Below, piece by piece: positions 8,231 through 17,199 of a DNA stretch of 64,000 nucleotides. Every line of letters begins with the position of its first letter. The stretch's first letter is position 1. A program made the translations under genes and the position numbers. The notes below the pieces were generated by a model. The model searched no databases and was not told the origin of the DNA. It was given only the letters and a program-made list of their open reading frames with translations. This stretch comes from Chryseobacterium sp. YIM B08800 (GTDB taxonomy: Bacteria; Bacteroidota; Bacteroidia; Flavobacteriales; Weeksellaceae), in NCBI RefSeq assembly GCF_026163565.1, contig NZ_JAPDKN010000030.1, forward strand, positions 1 to 64,000. The letters are read 5' to 3'.

Positions 8231-8302
8231 GCCGACTTAGCTCAGCGGTAGAGTGCTTCCTTGGTAAGGAAGAGGTCACGGGTTCAAGTCCCGTAGTTGG
8301 CT
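8231..8302 (+). tRNA. tRNA-Thr(GGT)
   Basis: 72 bases. Acceptor stem GCCGACT/AGTTGGC (with G-T), anticodon loop TTGGTAA. It ends the array. In many Bacteroidota the gene in this position directly precedes tuf; here tuf is 8.9 kb further on. Confidence 0.97.
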
Positions 8303-8310
8303 CACTTTTC

Positions 8311-8336
8311 ATCCCGATTTCTTCGGGATTTTTTTT
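8311..8336 (+). terminator. Terminator of the tRNA array
   Basis: ATCCCGA pairs with TCGGGAT, followed by eight T. Confidence 0.85.
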
Positions 8337-8568
8337 GCCTTAAACTTTAAATATAAAAAGCATTTCAATTTCTAATATCCTTTTTAAAATAAGCAGAACT
8401 TTTTTCAAATTAAAGTTTAATATTATTTTAATCAATCATAATATAAGGTTTGAAAGACTTTAGAAAGAAGTATTTAGGAAACCTGAAAATTAAGCCTAAA
8501 AGTTTTGTCAAATTAATTCCATCAAATAATCCTGAAATTTTCATTAAATTCGTTATAAATATTTCTTG

Positions 8569-9249
8569 ATGAACATTCTCCTATTAGAAGACGACCTTAT
8601 TCTCTCTGCAGAGTTGAGTAAATTTTTAGAATCAAATCAATTTACATGTGATAAAATTTATGACGGCGAGACTTTTCTCCGCCAGATAAAGAATAATGTG
8701 TACGATTTATATCTTTTAGACATTAATGTTCCAAAGGTTAACGGATTGGATGTTTGTCAGACTATTCGCTCTTTCGATAAAAATACGCCGATCATTATTA
8801 TTTCGGCTTATGGAGATATTTCCGATAAGAAAGATGCGTTTACGAGATTGGCAGATGATTATTTGGTGAAGCCTTTTCAGTTTGAAGAATTATTGCTTAG
8901 AATGAACTCACTTTTAAGAAGAAAAGTTCCTTCTGACAATATAGATTTAGATATTATAAGGATAGATGATTTAATTATTAATAAAACCGAACAAAAAGTT
9001 TTCCGTGCAGGAAATGAAATTGCTTTAACTTTAAAAGAATTCCAGCTTCTTGTTTATCTCGCGGAAGCGCAGGGAAGAACGGTTTCTAAACAACAGATCA
9101 CCGAAAATGTCTGGGAACATAATTTTAATACCAATACCAATACGGTAGAAGTTTACATCAATTTTTTAAGAAAGAAGATCGACAAAGAATATAAAGTGAA
9201 GCTCATTCATACAAGATCTGGTTTTGGATATTATCTCAATCCTTTATAA
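8569..9249 (+). CDS. OmpR/PhoB-family response regulator
   Basis: 226 residues. The receiver domain has the acidic pair in LLLEDD, the phospho-acceptor Asp51 in LYLLDINVPKVNG, Ser in IISAYGD and Lys in YLVKPFQ. The C-terminal winged helix follows the OmpR pattern (LTLKEFQLLVYLAEAQGRTVSKQQITENVW, then NTVEVYINFLRKKID and HTRSGFGYYL). An in-frame TTG lies just before (8566), but the ATG at 8569 gives the usual MNILLLEDD start. It is followed 59 bases later by its sensor kinase and then by metal-efflux genes, so it most likely controls the efflux operon (CusR/CzcR-like role). The four direct repeats at 10990-11028 are its probable target. Confidence 0.92.
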   Translation: MNILLLEDDLILSAELSKFLESNQFTCDKIYDGETFLRQIKNNVYDLYLLDINVPKVNGLDVCQTIRSFDKNTPIIIISAYGDISDKKDAFTRLADDYLVKPFQFEELLLRMNSLLRRKVPSDNIDLDIIRIDDLIINKTEQKVFRAGNEIALTLKEFQLLVYLAEAQGRTVSKQQITENVWEHNFNTNTNTVEVYINFLRKKIDKEYKVKLIHTRSGFGYYLNPL

Positions 9250-9308
9250 ATATTAACACTAAAAACCAACAACCAACAACTAACAACAAGTCACTAACAA
9301 CCATTTGA

Positions 9309-10673
9309 ATGTCTTTAAAAAGAAAGATTGCACTTACTTTAAGCGTTTCGTTCTCACTGCTTTTTGGGGTGGTTTTGATTATTATTTATATTTCGTTTAA
9401 TGATTTCCGTAGAGAAGAGTTTAAAGACCGATTTGTAAGGCGATTAGGGTTTACCACCAATTTTATTTCAAAATCTAAAAATTTTGAGAACGAAGCACCT
9501 ATTTTTTTTAATGAAAACTCAGATAATTTTCTTCTCAATGAAACTATTTTAATTTTTAATGCAGATAAAGAACTTATTTATAGTACAATAAAAGACCAAA
9601 AAGTAACCTGGAATAAAGAACTTCTTACCGAACTCGATAAGAAAAAAGATATTTACAACGAAGATGCCGTTCCGGAAGTGTATGCCGCTTTAAAAAACAT
9701 CAACGGAGAAAACTATTATATTCTCACCAGTGCATACGACACCAACGGAAAATCGAAGTTGGAGTACTTGAAATATCTTTTAATTACAGCTTTTATTACC
9801 TGTACTTTGCTGATTGGTTTTTTTAGTTATTATTTTATGGGAAAATTTCTTCAGCCTTTGGAAGATTTGAACAAAGAAATCTCGGAGGTGACGGCTCATA
9901 AACTGACGACGCAAATTCCGGTAGAACAGTCTAATGACGAAATCAGTATTTTGGCGAAGTCTTTTAATACGATGATTTCAAGATTAAATGATGTTTTTCA
10001 GTCGCAAAAAGATTTTACAGCAAGTGCATCTCACGAAATCAGAACGCCAATCACAAGAATGGCCTTTCAGCTGGAAAATTTAATTAAATTAGAGCAACAT
10101 TCTCCGGAAACTCTTTCTGCTCTGAAACAGATGCTGAAAGATGTTTATCAATTATCTGATCTTACCAATTCGCTTTTACTTCTCACAAAATTTGATAAAG
10201 AAAATATTCAGAGTATTTATGAAGAAGTAAGAATTGATGAAGTGATTTTCGAATCTTTCGATCGTGTACAAAAAAGTTATCCCAATCTTAAAATGGATTT
10301 TCTGATTTCTGAAGAAACACAGGAAAATGCTTTTCTTACAATCAATGGAGTGCAGTCACTTTTAGATATAGTCTTTATTAATTTATTGAAAAACGCTGCG
10401 GTATATTCTGATAATGCTGATGTGAAAATTCTGATCACTGAAAAGGAAACTCATCTCTCAGTAGATGTGTTTTCAGAAGGGAATACCATTTCGGAAGAAG
10501 AACAACCGAAACTTTTTGAAGCTTTCATGCGCGGAAACAATTCTCAGAATATTTCCGGCTCCGGTCTTGGGCTTCGAATTGCAAAAAGAATCTTAGAATA
10601 TCATAATGCAAATATTCAATACAATTCCCCTTCTGAAAACATGAATAAGTTTAGCGTGATTTTTAATAAATAA
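9309..10673 (+). CDS. Sensor histidine kinase of the metal-response two-component system
   Basis: 454 residues. One membrane segment lies at ~8-28 and a second at ~155-177, with a ~125-residue periplasmic sensor region between them, then HAMP (FLQPLEDLNKEIS to about residue 225). HisKA has the phospho-acceptor His in SASHEIRTP (~241). HATPase_c has an N box (INLLKNA), a G1-region sequence that departs from the usual DNG (VFSEGN) and a clear G2 (GSGLGLRIAKRIL). It is the partner of the regulator just upstream. The sensor region shows no obvious His/Met/Cys cluster, so the inducing signal cannot be named from sequence. Confidence 0.9.
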   Translation: MSLKRKIALTLSVSFSLLFGVVLIIIYISFNDFRREEFKDRFVRRLGFTTNFISKSKNFENEAPIFFNENSDNFLLNETILIFNADKELIYSTIKDQKVTWNKELLTELDKKKDIYNEDAVPEVYAALKNINGENYYILTSAYDTNGKSKLEYLKYLLITAFITCTLLIGFFSYYFMGKFLQPLEDLNKEISEVTAHKLTTQIPVEQSNDEISILAKSFNTMISRLNDVFQSQKDFTASASHEIRTPITRMAFQLENLIKLEQHSPETLSALKQMLKDVYQLSDLTNSLLLLTKFDKENIQSIYEEVRIDEVIFESFDRVQKSYPNLKMDFLISEETQENAFLTINGVQSLLDIVFINLLKNAAVYSDNADVKILITEKETHLSVDVFSEGNTISEEEQPKLFEAFMRGNNSQNISGSGLGLRIAKRILEYHNANIQYNSPSENMNKFSVIFNK

Positions 10674-10989
10674 TTTTTTAAAATTTACTTTCTCGAAGTT
10701 TAAATAAATTCTGTAGATACTAATAAAAAAATCTGCTTAATTCGCTCAATCTGCGAGAGTATTTTATTATGCAATTTTAAAATAGAATCTGTGAAATCTG
10801 TGTCATCTGTGAAAAAATTATAAACCATTAAGATTTATTAAGGAGTTAAGAATATTAAGCTGAACTTTGTTTAAGACTTATCATTTTAAAATCTATTTGA
10901 TTTTTCTTAATAAACCTTAACTACTTAAATTTTCTTAATGGTTCAAATTAAGAGTTCGCAAAATATTTTCATTCCCTCCCAAAACCAAA
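10674..10989. other. Gene-free region with degenerate repeats before the efflux operon
   Basis: It contains a family B repeat (10725-10770), a run of AATCTGTGAAATCTGTG-like units (10785-10817) and short ATTAAG-rich words (10828-10860) that recur at 13510-13640. No coding potential is seen. Confidence 0.5.
10725..10770. repeat. Dispersed intergenic repeat, family B, copy 2
   Basis: AAATCTGCTTAATTCG..CAATCTGCGAGAG followed by an AT tail; compare 126-170 and 44855-44900. Confidence 0.5.
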
Positions 10990-11028
10990 TTTAATTTTTT
11001 TTTAAGCCTCCTTTAAGTTCGTTTTAAT
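10990..11028 (+). promoter_or_regulatory. Four 11-bp-spaced direct repeats, probable response-regulator binding site
   Basis: TTTAAT (10990), TTTAAG (11001), TTTAAG (11012) and TTTAAT (11023) are exactly 11 bases apart. Direct hexamers at 11-bp spacing are the usual layout of PhoB/OmpR-family sites. A degenerate -7 element (CACTTTTG, 11039-11046) lies just downstream and the last box occupies the place of a -33 element. This suggests activation of the efflux operon by the regulator at 8569-9249. Confidence 0.65.
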
Positions 11029-11063
11029 CGAGCAACCGCACTTTTGTCATTAAAATTGAGAGA

Positions 11064-12305
11064 ATGAACAAAATTGCAGGACTGTTCGTGGTGATTTCTT
11101 CGATGATATCTGCACAGCAGCAAATGTCGCTTTTGGAGTGCGAAAATGCCTTTCAGCAAAACAATCTTCAGCTTCTTGCCGAGCAATACAGCATCAATAT
11201 GGCAGATGCAGATATTTTGCAGGCGAAAATCTGGGAACTTCCTCAGATGAGTGGTTATATCAACGCTTATAATCCCCAAGACAAAAGAGTTTTGGATGCA
11301 GGAAGAGCAAAAGGTTTCGAAGTGACCCAACTGATCTATATGGGCGGAAAAAAGAAAAACGAAATCGCTTTTGCAAAATCTAATAAAGAGCTGGCTCAAT
11401 TACAATTTTCACAGCTTTTGGTTGAGTTGAGAACTCAGCTTCATACCAATTACTACAATCTTTACTACGAAAAACTCAAGCTTGAAAATACCAACAAGCA
11501 ATTGGGGTATATGAATGACCTTTTGAAAGCGTATAAAGTACAGTCTGCAAAAGGAAATGTTTCGTTGAAAGATGAAGTAAGACTTCAAAGTATCGTTATT
11601 CAGCTGAATAATGACAAAGTTGGCATCAATAAAAATCTTTTGGAATTTGAGCAAAATCTTAAAGTTCTTACCGGGATCACAGAAAATATAGAGCCTGAGA
11701 TTTCAGATGAAGAAGCCAAACAGATTTTAACGGCACAGCCTTTCGGTGATGATGAAGAATTGAAAAGAAAAGCATTAGAAAACAACGCCGATTATTTATT
11801 TATTTTAAAACTGATAGATAATTCTAAATTATATGCACAATGGCAAAAATCATTGAATGTTCCCGATTTGAATGTCGGTGCAGAATACGATCAAGCTTCC
11901 GGAACTTTTAATAATGAAATTAATTTGAAGGTCGGAATTCCTATTCCATTATGGAAAAGCAATAAAGGGAATGTAGAAAAAGCCAATTATGCTATTAAAC
12001 AGAATCAGAAAAACGCAGAATTTCAGAAACTCAATTTAGAGACGAAAGTGCAGTCTGCCTTTCAGATCTGGAAAACCCAATACGATCAGTTAGCCGAAAT
12101 AAAATCTACCGACTTAAGTAATCTTGATCTTGTCTATGATGGAATGCTTAAAAATTTCAGAAACGGTAACATCAGTTTAATCGAATTTACAGATTTCATG
12201 GAAAGCTATCGTCAAACCGCGCTACAGATCTATGATATGAAAAACGATCTGATGGAATCTGCCATTAAGCTTAATCAATTAGTACAAACCAAAATCTTCT
12301 ATTAA
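11064..12305 (+). CDS. TolC/CusC-family outer membrane efflux protein
   Basis: 413 residues with signal peptide MNKIAGLFVVISSMISAQ. The family's long alpha-helical hairpins are visible in the heptad-rich stretches (LLAEQYSINMADADILQAKIWELPQ; KLENTNKQLGYMNDLLKAYKVQSAKGNVSLKDEVRLQ; and a second internal repeat from ~260 with VGIPIPLW). It forms the outer-membrane exit duct of the pump. It is the first gene of a three-gene set (duct, adaptor, RND pump) in the order CzcC-CzcB-CzcA. It is shorter than E. coli CusC (about 460), as is common in this phylum. Confidence 0.9.
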   Translation: MNKIAGLFVVISSMISAQQQMSLLECENAFQQNNLQLLAEQYSINMADADILQAKIWELPQMSGYINAYNPQDKRVLDAGRAKGFEVTQLIYMGGKKKNEIAFAKSNKELAQLQFSQLLVELRTQLHTNYYNLYYEKLKLENTNKQLGYMNDLLKAYKVQSAKGNVSLKDEVRLQSIVIQLNNDKVGINKNLLEFEQNLKVLTGITENIEPEISDEEAKQILTAQPFGDDEELKRKALENNADYLFILKLIDNSKLYAQWQKSLNVPDLNVGAEYDQASGTFNNEINLKVGIPIPLWKSNKGNVEKANYAIKQNQKNAEFQKLNLETKVQSAFQIWKTQYDQLAEIKSTDLSNLDLVYDGMLKNFRNGNISLIEFTDFMESYRQTALQIYDMKNDLMESAIKLNQLVQTKIFY

Positions 12306-12320
12306 ATATAAAATTTCTGC

Positions 12321-12402
12321 TGTCTTTGCTAAGTGAAACGCCTTTGCGAACTTAAAAACGGCATGTTATTTAAAAAAATCTTTGCGCCCTTTGCGTTTTA
12401 AT
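12321..12402. repeat. Dispersed intergenic repeat, family A (short form), copy 1
   Basis: CTTTGCTAAGTGAAACGCC..TTTGCGAACTTAAAAA, then AAATCTTTGCG..CTTTGCGTTTTA. Other copies: 43148-43260, 43321-43412 and 55191-55299. It lies inside the efflux operon, between duct and adaptor genes. Confidence 0.65.
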
Positions 12403-12413
12403 AATAATCTACA

Positions 12414-13496
12414 ATGAAAAAAATAATTATACCCTTATTTTCAGCCTTGCTTTTATGGTCATGCTCAAAGCCCGAAATTGCAAAAACTCCCGAGCCAAAA
12501 GGTTTTGAATTAAGCAATACAATGCTCGAATCAATTTCCACAGCGAAAGTTGAGAATAGAAATATAGAAGATTCATACAGTTTTTACGGTAAAATCTCTG
12601 CTGACAGAAATTCCTACATCGACGTCTTTCCGTTGGTCGGAGGAAATGTGATGAGTGTCAATGTGGAATTGGGAGATCATGTAAGAAAAGGTCAGGTTTT
12701 AGCAACGATAAGAAGTACCGAACTGGCAGAAGTACAAAAAGATGTAAGCGATGCAAGAACAGATCTGCAGGTTGCTAAAAACAATCTTCGTGTTGCCAGA
12801 GAAATGTATGAAGGAAAGCTAAATACCGAAAGAGATGTTCTCGAAGCAAAAAGCCAGCTTCAGAAAGCAGAAGACCAAATGCAGAGAGCATCTGCAGTAA
12901 GTACGGTTTACAATGTGAAAAACGGAAATATTTACAGTGTTTTAGCACCAATCAGCGGGTATATTGTTCATAAGGACATCAATAAAGATATGCAGCTGAG
13001 AAGTGACCGAAGCGAAAATATTTTTGATGTTGCCAATACCACCAATGTTTGGGCAATTATGAATGTCAATGAAGCCGATATCGATAAAATAAGTCTTGGA
13101 ATGCCGGCTCAGGTTTCTACATTGTCTTATCCGGATAAAGTTTTTGACGGAAAAATTGATAAAATATTCAAAATTATCGATCCTGAAACCAATGCAATGC
13201 AGGCAAGAGTTGTTCTAGATAACGCTAATGGATTGTTGATTCCAGATAGCAAAGCAACCATAAAAGTTTCTAAATCTGAGAATAAAATGGCGCTTTCCAT
13301 CCCTTCAAAAGCTGTGATATTTGATGATGACAGAAGTTATGTAGTGGTTTTTAAATCGAGAACTGATGTTAAGATCAAAGAAATTCAGGTTTTAAAACAG
13401 CTGGGTGACGTCACATACATCTCAGAAGGTCTGAAGGAAGGTGAAAATGTGATCACCAATAATCAGTTGTTGATCTATCGTTCTCTAAAAAATTAA
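12414..13496 (+). CDS. Periplasmic adaptor (membrane fusion) lipoprotein of heavy-metal RND pump
   Basis: 360 residues. A lipoprotein signal (LLLWSCSKPE) places it on a membrane facing the periplasm. The order is typical of CusB/CzcB adaptors: barrel-sandwich half (YIDVFPLVGGNVMSVNVELGDHVRKGQVLATI), helical hairpin (~100-160, ELAEVQKDVSDARTDLQVAKNNL), second lipoyl half (NGNIYSVLAPISGYIVHKDI), beta-barrel (NTTNVWAIMNVNEADIDKISLGMPAQV) and a membrane-proximal end (EGLKEGENVITNNQLL). It links the inner-membrane pump to the duct. There is no N-terminal Met-rich metal-binding segment such as E. coli CusB has. Confidence 0.92.
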   Translation: MKKIIIPLFSALLLWSCSKPEIAKTPEPKGFELSNTMLESISTAKVENRNIEDSYSFYGKISADRNSYIDVFPLVGGNVMSVNVELGDHVRKGQVLATIRSTELAEVQKDVSDARTDLQVAKNNLRVAREMYEGKLNTERDVLEAKSQLQKAEDQMQRASAVSTVYNVKNGNIYSVLAPISGYIVHKDINKDMQLRSDRSENIFDVANTTNVWAIMNVNEADIDKISLGMPAQVSTLSYPDKVFDGKIDKIFKIIDPETNAMQARVVLDNANGLLIPDSKATIKVSKSENKMALSIPSKAVIFDDDRSYVVVFKSRTDVKIKEIQVLKQLGDVTYISEGLKEGENVITNNQLLIYRSLKN

Positions 13497-13695
13497 TTTG
13501 ATTTAAACCATTGAGATATTTTGAAATAGTAAGCGATTATATAATTAACCTATTATTTAACCAAACTAAGGAGTCTTTTGATATGCCTTGAGACAGCTTT
13601 ACCATTCATTTTCTTAATGGTTTTTAAATCATTAAGATAAAATTAAACATTTAGTTATTAGTCTAATATCTAAAGTCTAACATCTAATTTCTATC

Positions 13696-16600
13696 ATGAA
13701 TAAATTCATAAAAAATATAATATCGTTTTCACTTAAAAATAAGGCTTTTACTTTTATTTGGGTAGCGATCTTGGCGGTTGCAGGATTTATAAGTTTCAAA
13801 AACATGCCGATCGAAGCTTTTCCCGATGTTACCAATACTCAAATTGTGATCATTACGCAATGGGATGGTAGAAGTGCCGAAGAAGTCGAGCGTTTTGTCA
13901 CGACGCCTATTGAACTAGCAATGAGTCCGGTTCAGAAAAAAACAAGTGTACGAAGTACCACAATGTTTGGTCTTTCTATTGTTAAGATCCTGTTTGATGA
14001 TGGAGTTGATGATATGTTTGCCCGAAATATGGTAAACAATCAGCTTCGAAATGTAAGTCTTCCCGAAGGTATTGATCCCGAAGTGCAGCCTCCTTACGGA
14101 CCGACCGGAGAAATTTTCAGATATACTTTAGAAAGCAAGAAAAAAGATTCCCGTGAGCTTCTTACTTTACAGAATTGGGTCATCGACAGAGCGCTTCGTG
14201 GTGTCCCAGGAGTTGCAGACATCAATGTTTTCGGAGGTCAGGATAAAGTTTTTGAGTTGAGTATCGATCCGAGAGCTTTAGATAAATATAATTTAACACC
14301 GTTGCAGGTTTATGAAGCGGTGACGAAAAGTAATTTAAATGTCGGTGGAGATGTTATCGAAAAAAACGGACAAGCCTATGTTGTACGAGGAATTGGTTTG
14401 GTACAGTCGATAGACGATATCGGCAATATTACCATTCATAATGATAGCGGAAACCCAATTTTGGTAAAATATGTTGCTGAGGTTCATGAAAGTTCGCGAC
14501 CGAGGGTAGGGCAGGCTGGATTAAACAATCAGGATGATACCGTAGAAGGAATTGTCGTGATGAGAAAAGGTGAAAATCCGCGTGAAGTTTTGGTAGGCGT
14601 AAAAGCTAAAATTAAAGAGCTTAACGAAAAGATCCTTCCCAAAGATGTAAAAATGGTCACCTTCTACGACCGTGACAATCTGATGGATTTTACCACAGAA
14701 ACCGTGATGCACAATTTGATGGAAGGAATCATCCTTGTTACGGTGATTGTTTTGATCTTTATGGCAGATTGGCGAACGACTTTAATTGTTTCCATTATTA
14801 TTCCTCTGTCTTTGCTTTTTGCATTTTTATGTTTGAAAATGGCAGGAATGAGTGCTAATTTATTGTCATTGGGTGCGGTAGATTTCGGAATTATCATTGA
14901 CGGAGCCGTCGTCATGGTCGAAGGTATTTTTGTAATGCTCGACCATAAAGCCAAAAGATACGGTCCTGAAAGATTTAATAAACTCGCAAAAGCAGGCTGG
15001 ATCAAACAAACCGGAACAGGTTTAGGGAAAGCGATTTTCTTTTCAAAATTAATTATCATTACCTCATTAATTCCGATTTTCTCATTCCAGAAAGTGGAGG
15101 GTAAAATGTTTTCACCTTTAGCATTTACGCTTGGTTTTGCATTGTTGGGTGCTTTGATTTTTACCTTGACTTTGGTGCCGGTTTTAACGCATTTGCTTTT
15201 AAATAAAAATGTAAAAGAAAAAAACAATCCGTTTGTAAATTTTTGGGACAGAATTGTACTGAAAGGTTTCAAATTTACATTTAAAAATAAAAGATTAAGT
15301 CTAATTATTTCTATTTCATTTGTAGCGGTTACTTTGTTTTCAGGGAAATTTTTGGGAACGGAATTTTTACCGCAATTAAATGAAGGTTCACTTTGGATTA
15401 CCGCCGAAATGCCGATGAGTTCATCTTTAAAAGAATCTTTGAAGACAGCCGATATTTTGAAGAAAGACATTATGAGCGTTCCCGAAGTGACCGATGTTTT
15501 GGCGCAAACCGGACGAAGCAACGACGGAACAGACCCGAATGGATTTGGATTTGTGCAGTTTGCGGTCAACCTTAAACCTAAAGATGAATGGAAAAGGAAG
15601 ATCAGTTACGAACAGCTTACCGAAGAAATTGACAAAAAGCTGAGTAATTATCAAGGAATAACATTTAATTATTCACAACCGATTTCTGATAACGTTGCTG
15701 AAGCGGTTGCCGGTTTTAAAGCTGAAAACGGAATTAAAATTTATGGTGATAATCTTCAGACCTTAGATGAATTGGCTGATAAAGTTTTAAAATCAATAAA
15801 AGATGTAGATGGAGTACGTGATGCCGGAATTATTAAAAATATAGGTCAGCCGGAAGTGAATGTTGTTTGGGACAGAAATAAAATGGCAGCTTACGGTGTA
15901 ATGCCGGAAGATGCACAAACTGTTCTGGAAATGGCTTTTGGTGGAAAAACAGCATCAGAAATGTATGATGGCGAAAGGAAATTTCCGATTCGTTTAAGAT
16001 ATTCTCACGAATTTAGAAAAGATGAAAATGACATCGCTTCGCTGATGATTCCTACCCAAGATGGAACAATGATTCCGCTGAAAGAAGTAGGGAATATCGT
16101 TAAAAACAACGGTGCCGCTTTTATTTATCGAGATGATATCAAACGTTATATCGGAATTAAATTCTCGATTCGTGACCGTGATCTGGGAGGAACAATTGCC
16201 GATGCGCAGAAAGAAGTAGCAAAAATTGATCTTCCTGAAGGCTATAAAGTGGGTTGGACTGGTCAGTTTGAAAATCAGCAAAGAGCAACCTCAAGACTTA
16301 CAGAAGTGGTGCCGATAAGTATTTTGGGAATATTTTTCCTTTTGTTTATCCTTTTTGGAAACATGAAAGACTCTCTTTTAGTTTTGGCAAATGTACCTTT
16401 TGCTTTGATTGGAGGAATTATCGCGCTTCATTTAACCAGAATGAATTTCGGAATTTCTGCGGGAGTCGGAATGATTGCTTTATTGGGAATTTGTATTCAG
16501 AACGGGGTGATTTTGATTACGGAGTTTCATCAGAATGTAAAAGACGGATTACCGTTGGATGAAGCTGTATTTAACGGAGTGAAATCCCGAACAAGACCCG

Positions 16601-16797
16601 TAATTATGACTGCTTTAATGGCATCTATCGGATTATTACCTGCAGCATTATCCACCGGAATCGGTTCTGAATCTCAGAAACCTTTAGCTATTGTTATTAT
16701 TGGTGGCTTGATTACAGCAACGGTTTTAACCTTACTTATTTTCCCAATTATCTTCTGGATTTTTAATAGAACGAAGAAAACTGAAGAAATTATTTAG
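13696..16797 (+). CDS. CzcA/CusA-family heavy-metal efflux RND transporter
   Basis: 1033 residues, the normal length for the HME-RND group. TM1 is at ~13-32 (NKAFTFIWVAILAVAGFISF), followed by FKNMPIEAFPDVTNTQ. The central membrane block has the HME signature DFGIIIDGAVVMVEG (~396-410) and the second block is at ~870-1020. The periplasmic loops show GQDKVFELSIDPRALDKYNLTP and the conserved FAVNLKPKDEW. Where CusA has a copper-binding Met in its EGDLLYM segment, this protein reads EGSLWIT, closer to CzcA. That argues for divalent cations (Zn, Co, Cd or Ni) over Cu(I), but only weakly. It forms one operon with the adaptor and duct; a perfect palindromic terminator follows. Confidence 0.92.
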   Translation: MNKFIKNIISFSLKNKAFTFIWVAILAVAGFISFKNMPIEAFPDVTNTQIVIITQWDGRSAEEVERFVTTPIELAMSPVQKKTSVRSTTMFGLSIVKILFDDGVDDMFARNMVNNQLRNVSLPEGIDPEVQPPYGPTGEIFRYTLESKKKDSRELLTLQNWVIDRALRGVPGVADINVFGGQDKVFELSIDPRALDKYNLTPLQVYEAVTKSNLNVGGDVIEKNGQAYVVRGIGLVQSIDDIGNITIHNDSGNPILVKYVAEVHESSRPRVGQAGLNNQDDTVEGIVVMRKGENPREVLVGVKAKIKELNEKILPKDVKMVTFYDRDNLMDFTTETVMHNLMEGIILVTVIVLIFMADWRTTLIVSIIIPLSLLFAFLCLKMAGMSANLLSLGAVDFGIIIDGAVVMVEGIFVMLDHKAKRYGPERFNKLAKAGWIKQTGTGLGKAIFFSKLIIITSLIPIFSFQKVEGKMFSPLAFTLGFALLGALIFTLTLVPVLTHLLLNKNVKEKNNPFVNFWDRIVLKGFKFTFKNKRLSLIISISFVAVTLFSGKFLGTEFLPQLNEGSLWITAEMPMSSSLKESLKTADILKKDIMSVPEVTDVLAQTGRSNDGTDPNGFGFVQFAVNLKPKDEWKRKISYEQLTEEIDKKLSNYQGITFNYSQPISDNVAEAVAGFKAENGIKIYGDNLQTLDELADKVLKSIKDVDGVRDAGIIKNIGQPEVNVVWDRNKMAAYGVMPEDAQTVLEMAFGGKTASEMYDGERKFPIRLRYSHEFRKDENDIASLMIPTQDGTMIPLKEVGNIVKNNGAAFIYRDDIKRYIGIKFSIRDRDLGGTIADAQKEVAKIDLPEGYKVGWTGQFENQQRATSRLTEVVPISILGIFFLLFILFGNMKDSLLVLANVPFALIGGIIALHLTRMNFGISAGVGMIALLGICIQNGVILITEFHQNVKDGLPLDEAVFNGVKSRTRPVIMTALMASIGLLPAALSTGIGSESQKPLAIVIIGGLITATVLTLLIFPIIFWIFNRTKKTEEII

Positions 16798-16826
16798 AAT
16801 TATCTTTCATTTACATTATATAGTTT

Positions 16827-16862
16827 GAAGCGCTGAAAAATTAATTTTTCAGCGCTTCTTTA
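16827..16862 (+). terminator. Terminator of the efflux operon (perfect 32-base palindrome)
   Basis: GAAGCGCTGAAAAATT (16827-16842) is followed at once by its exact reverse complement (16843-16858) and then T-rich sequence. A terminator or a long hairpin is expected. Confidence 0.8.
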
Positions 16863-17129
16863 TTGCAAATTCTGCAAGATTTTAGATCTACAAATTAAAA
16901 TTGCACAGTAATGATAGCAAAGAACTGATGATTATTAAGAACATTTATTTCAAAATAACTAATTTGAAATAAACTTCTGATATCATTTACCAAAGAAAAT
17001 TAGCCACGGATTTTTACAAACCCTTTTTTTTATTGATTTTTTTTGCTTAAATTTGCATTCTGTTTAGAAAAAACAATCTGGTTTGTGACTTTCTGGGTTT
17101 AGTATGAAACTTTTTTTGATAAAAAGATT
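16863..17129. other. Gene-free upstream region of tuf
   Basis: No coding potential is seen. A second TAAATTTG element (17048-17055) could be an upstream tuf promoter, but its -33 element is at the wrong distance. Confidence 0.4.
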
Positions 17130-17156
17130 TTGGTATATAAAAATTCATTATATTTG
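17130..17156 (+). promoter_or_regulatory. tuf promoter
   Basis: TATATTTG (17149-17156) is a perfect -7 element, 43 bases before the tuf ATG. The nearest TTG (17130-17132) gives a short 16-base spacer, so the -33 element is uncertain. Confidence 0.65.
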
Positions 17157-17199
17157 CACACCGAAAATTTGAATAACAATAAAATAAATAATTTAAATC

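Noticed and set aside
11013..11399. Minus-strand open frame across the start of the outer membrane duct gene
   Set aside because: Antisense to a well-supported gene and to its regulatory boxes; low-complexity translation.
14664..15569. 301-codon open frame on the minus strand
   Set aside because: It lies wholly antisense to the RND pump gene, has no start context and no recognisable motif; the plus-strand frame is clearly the real one.
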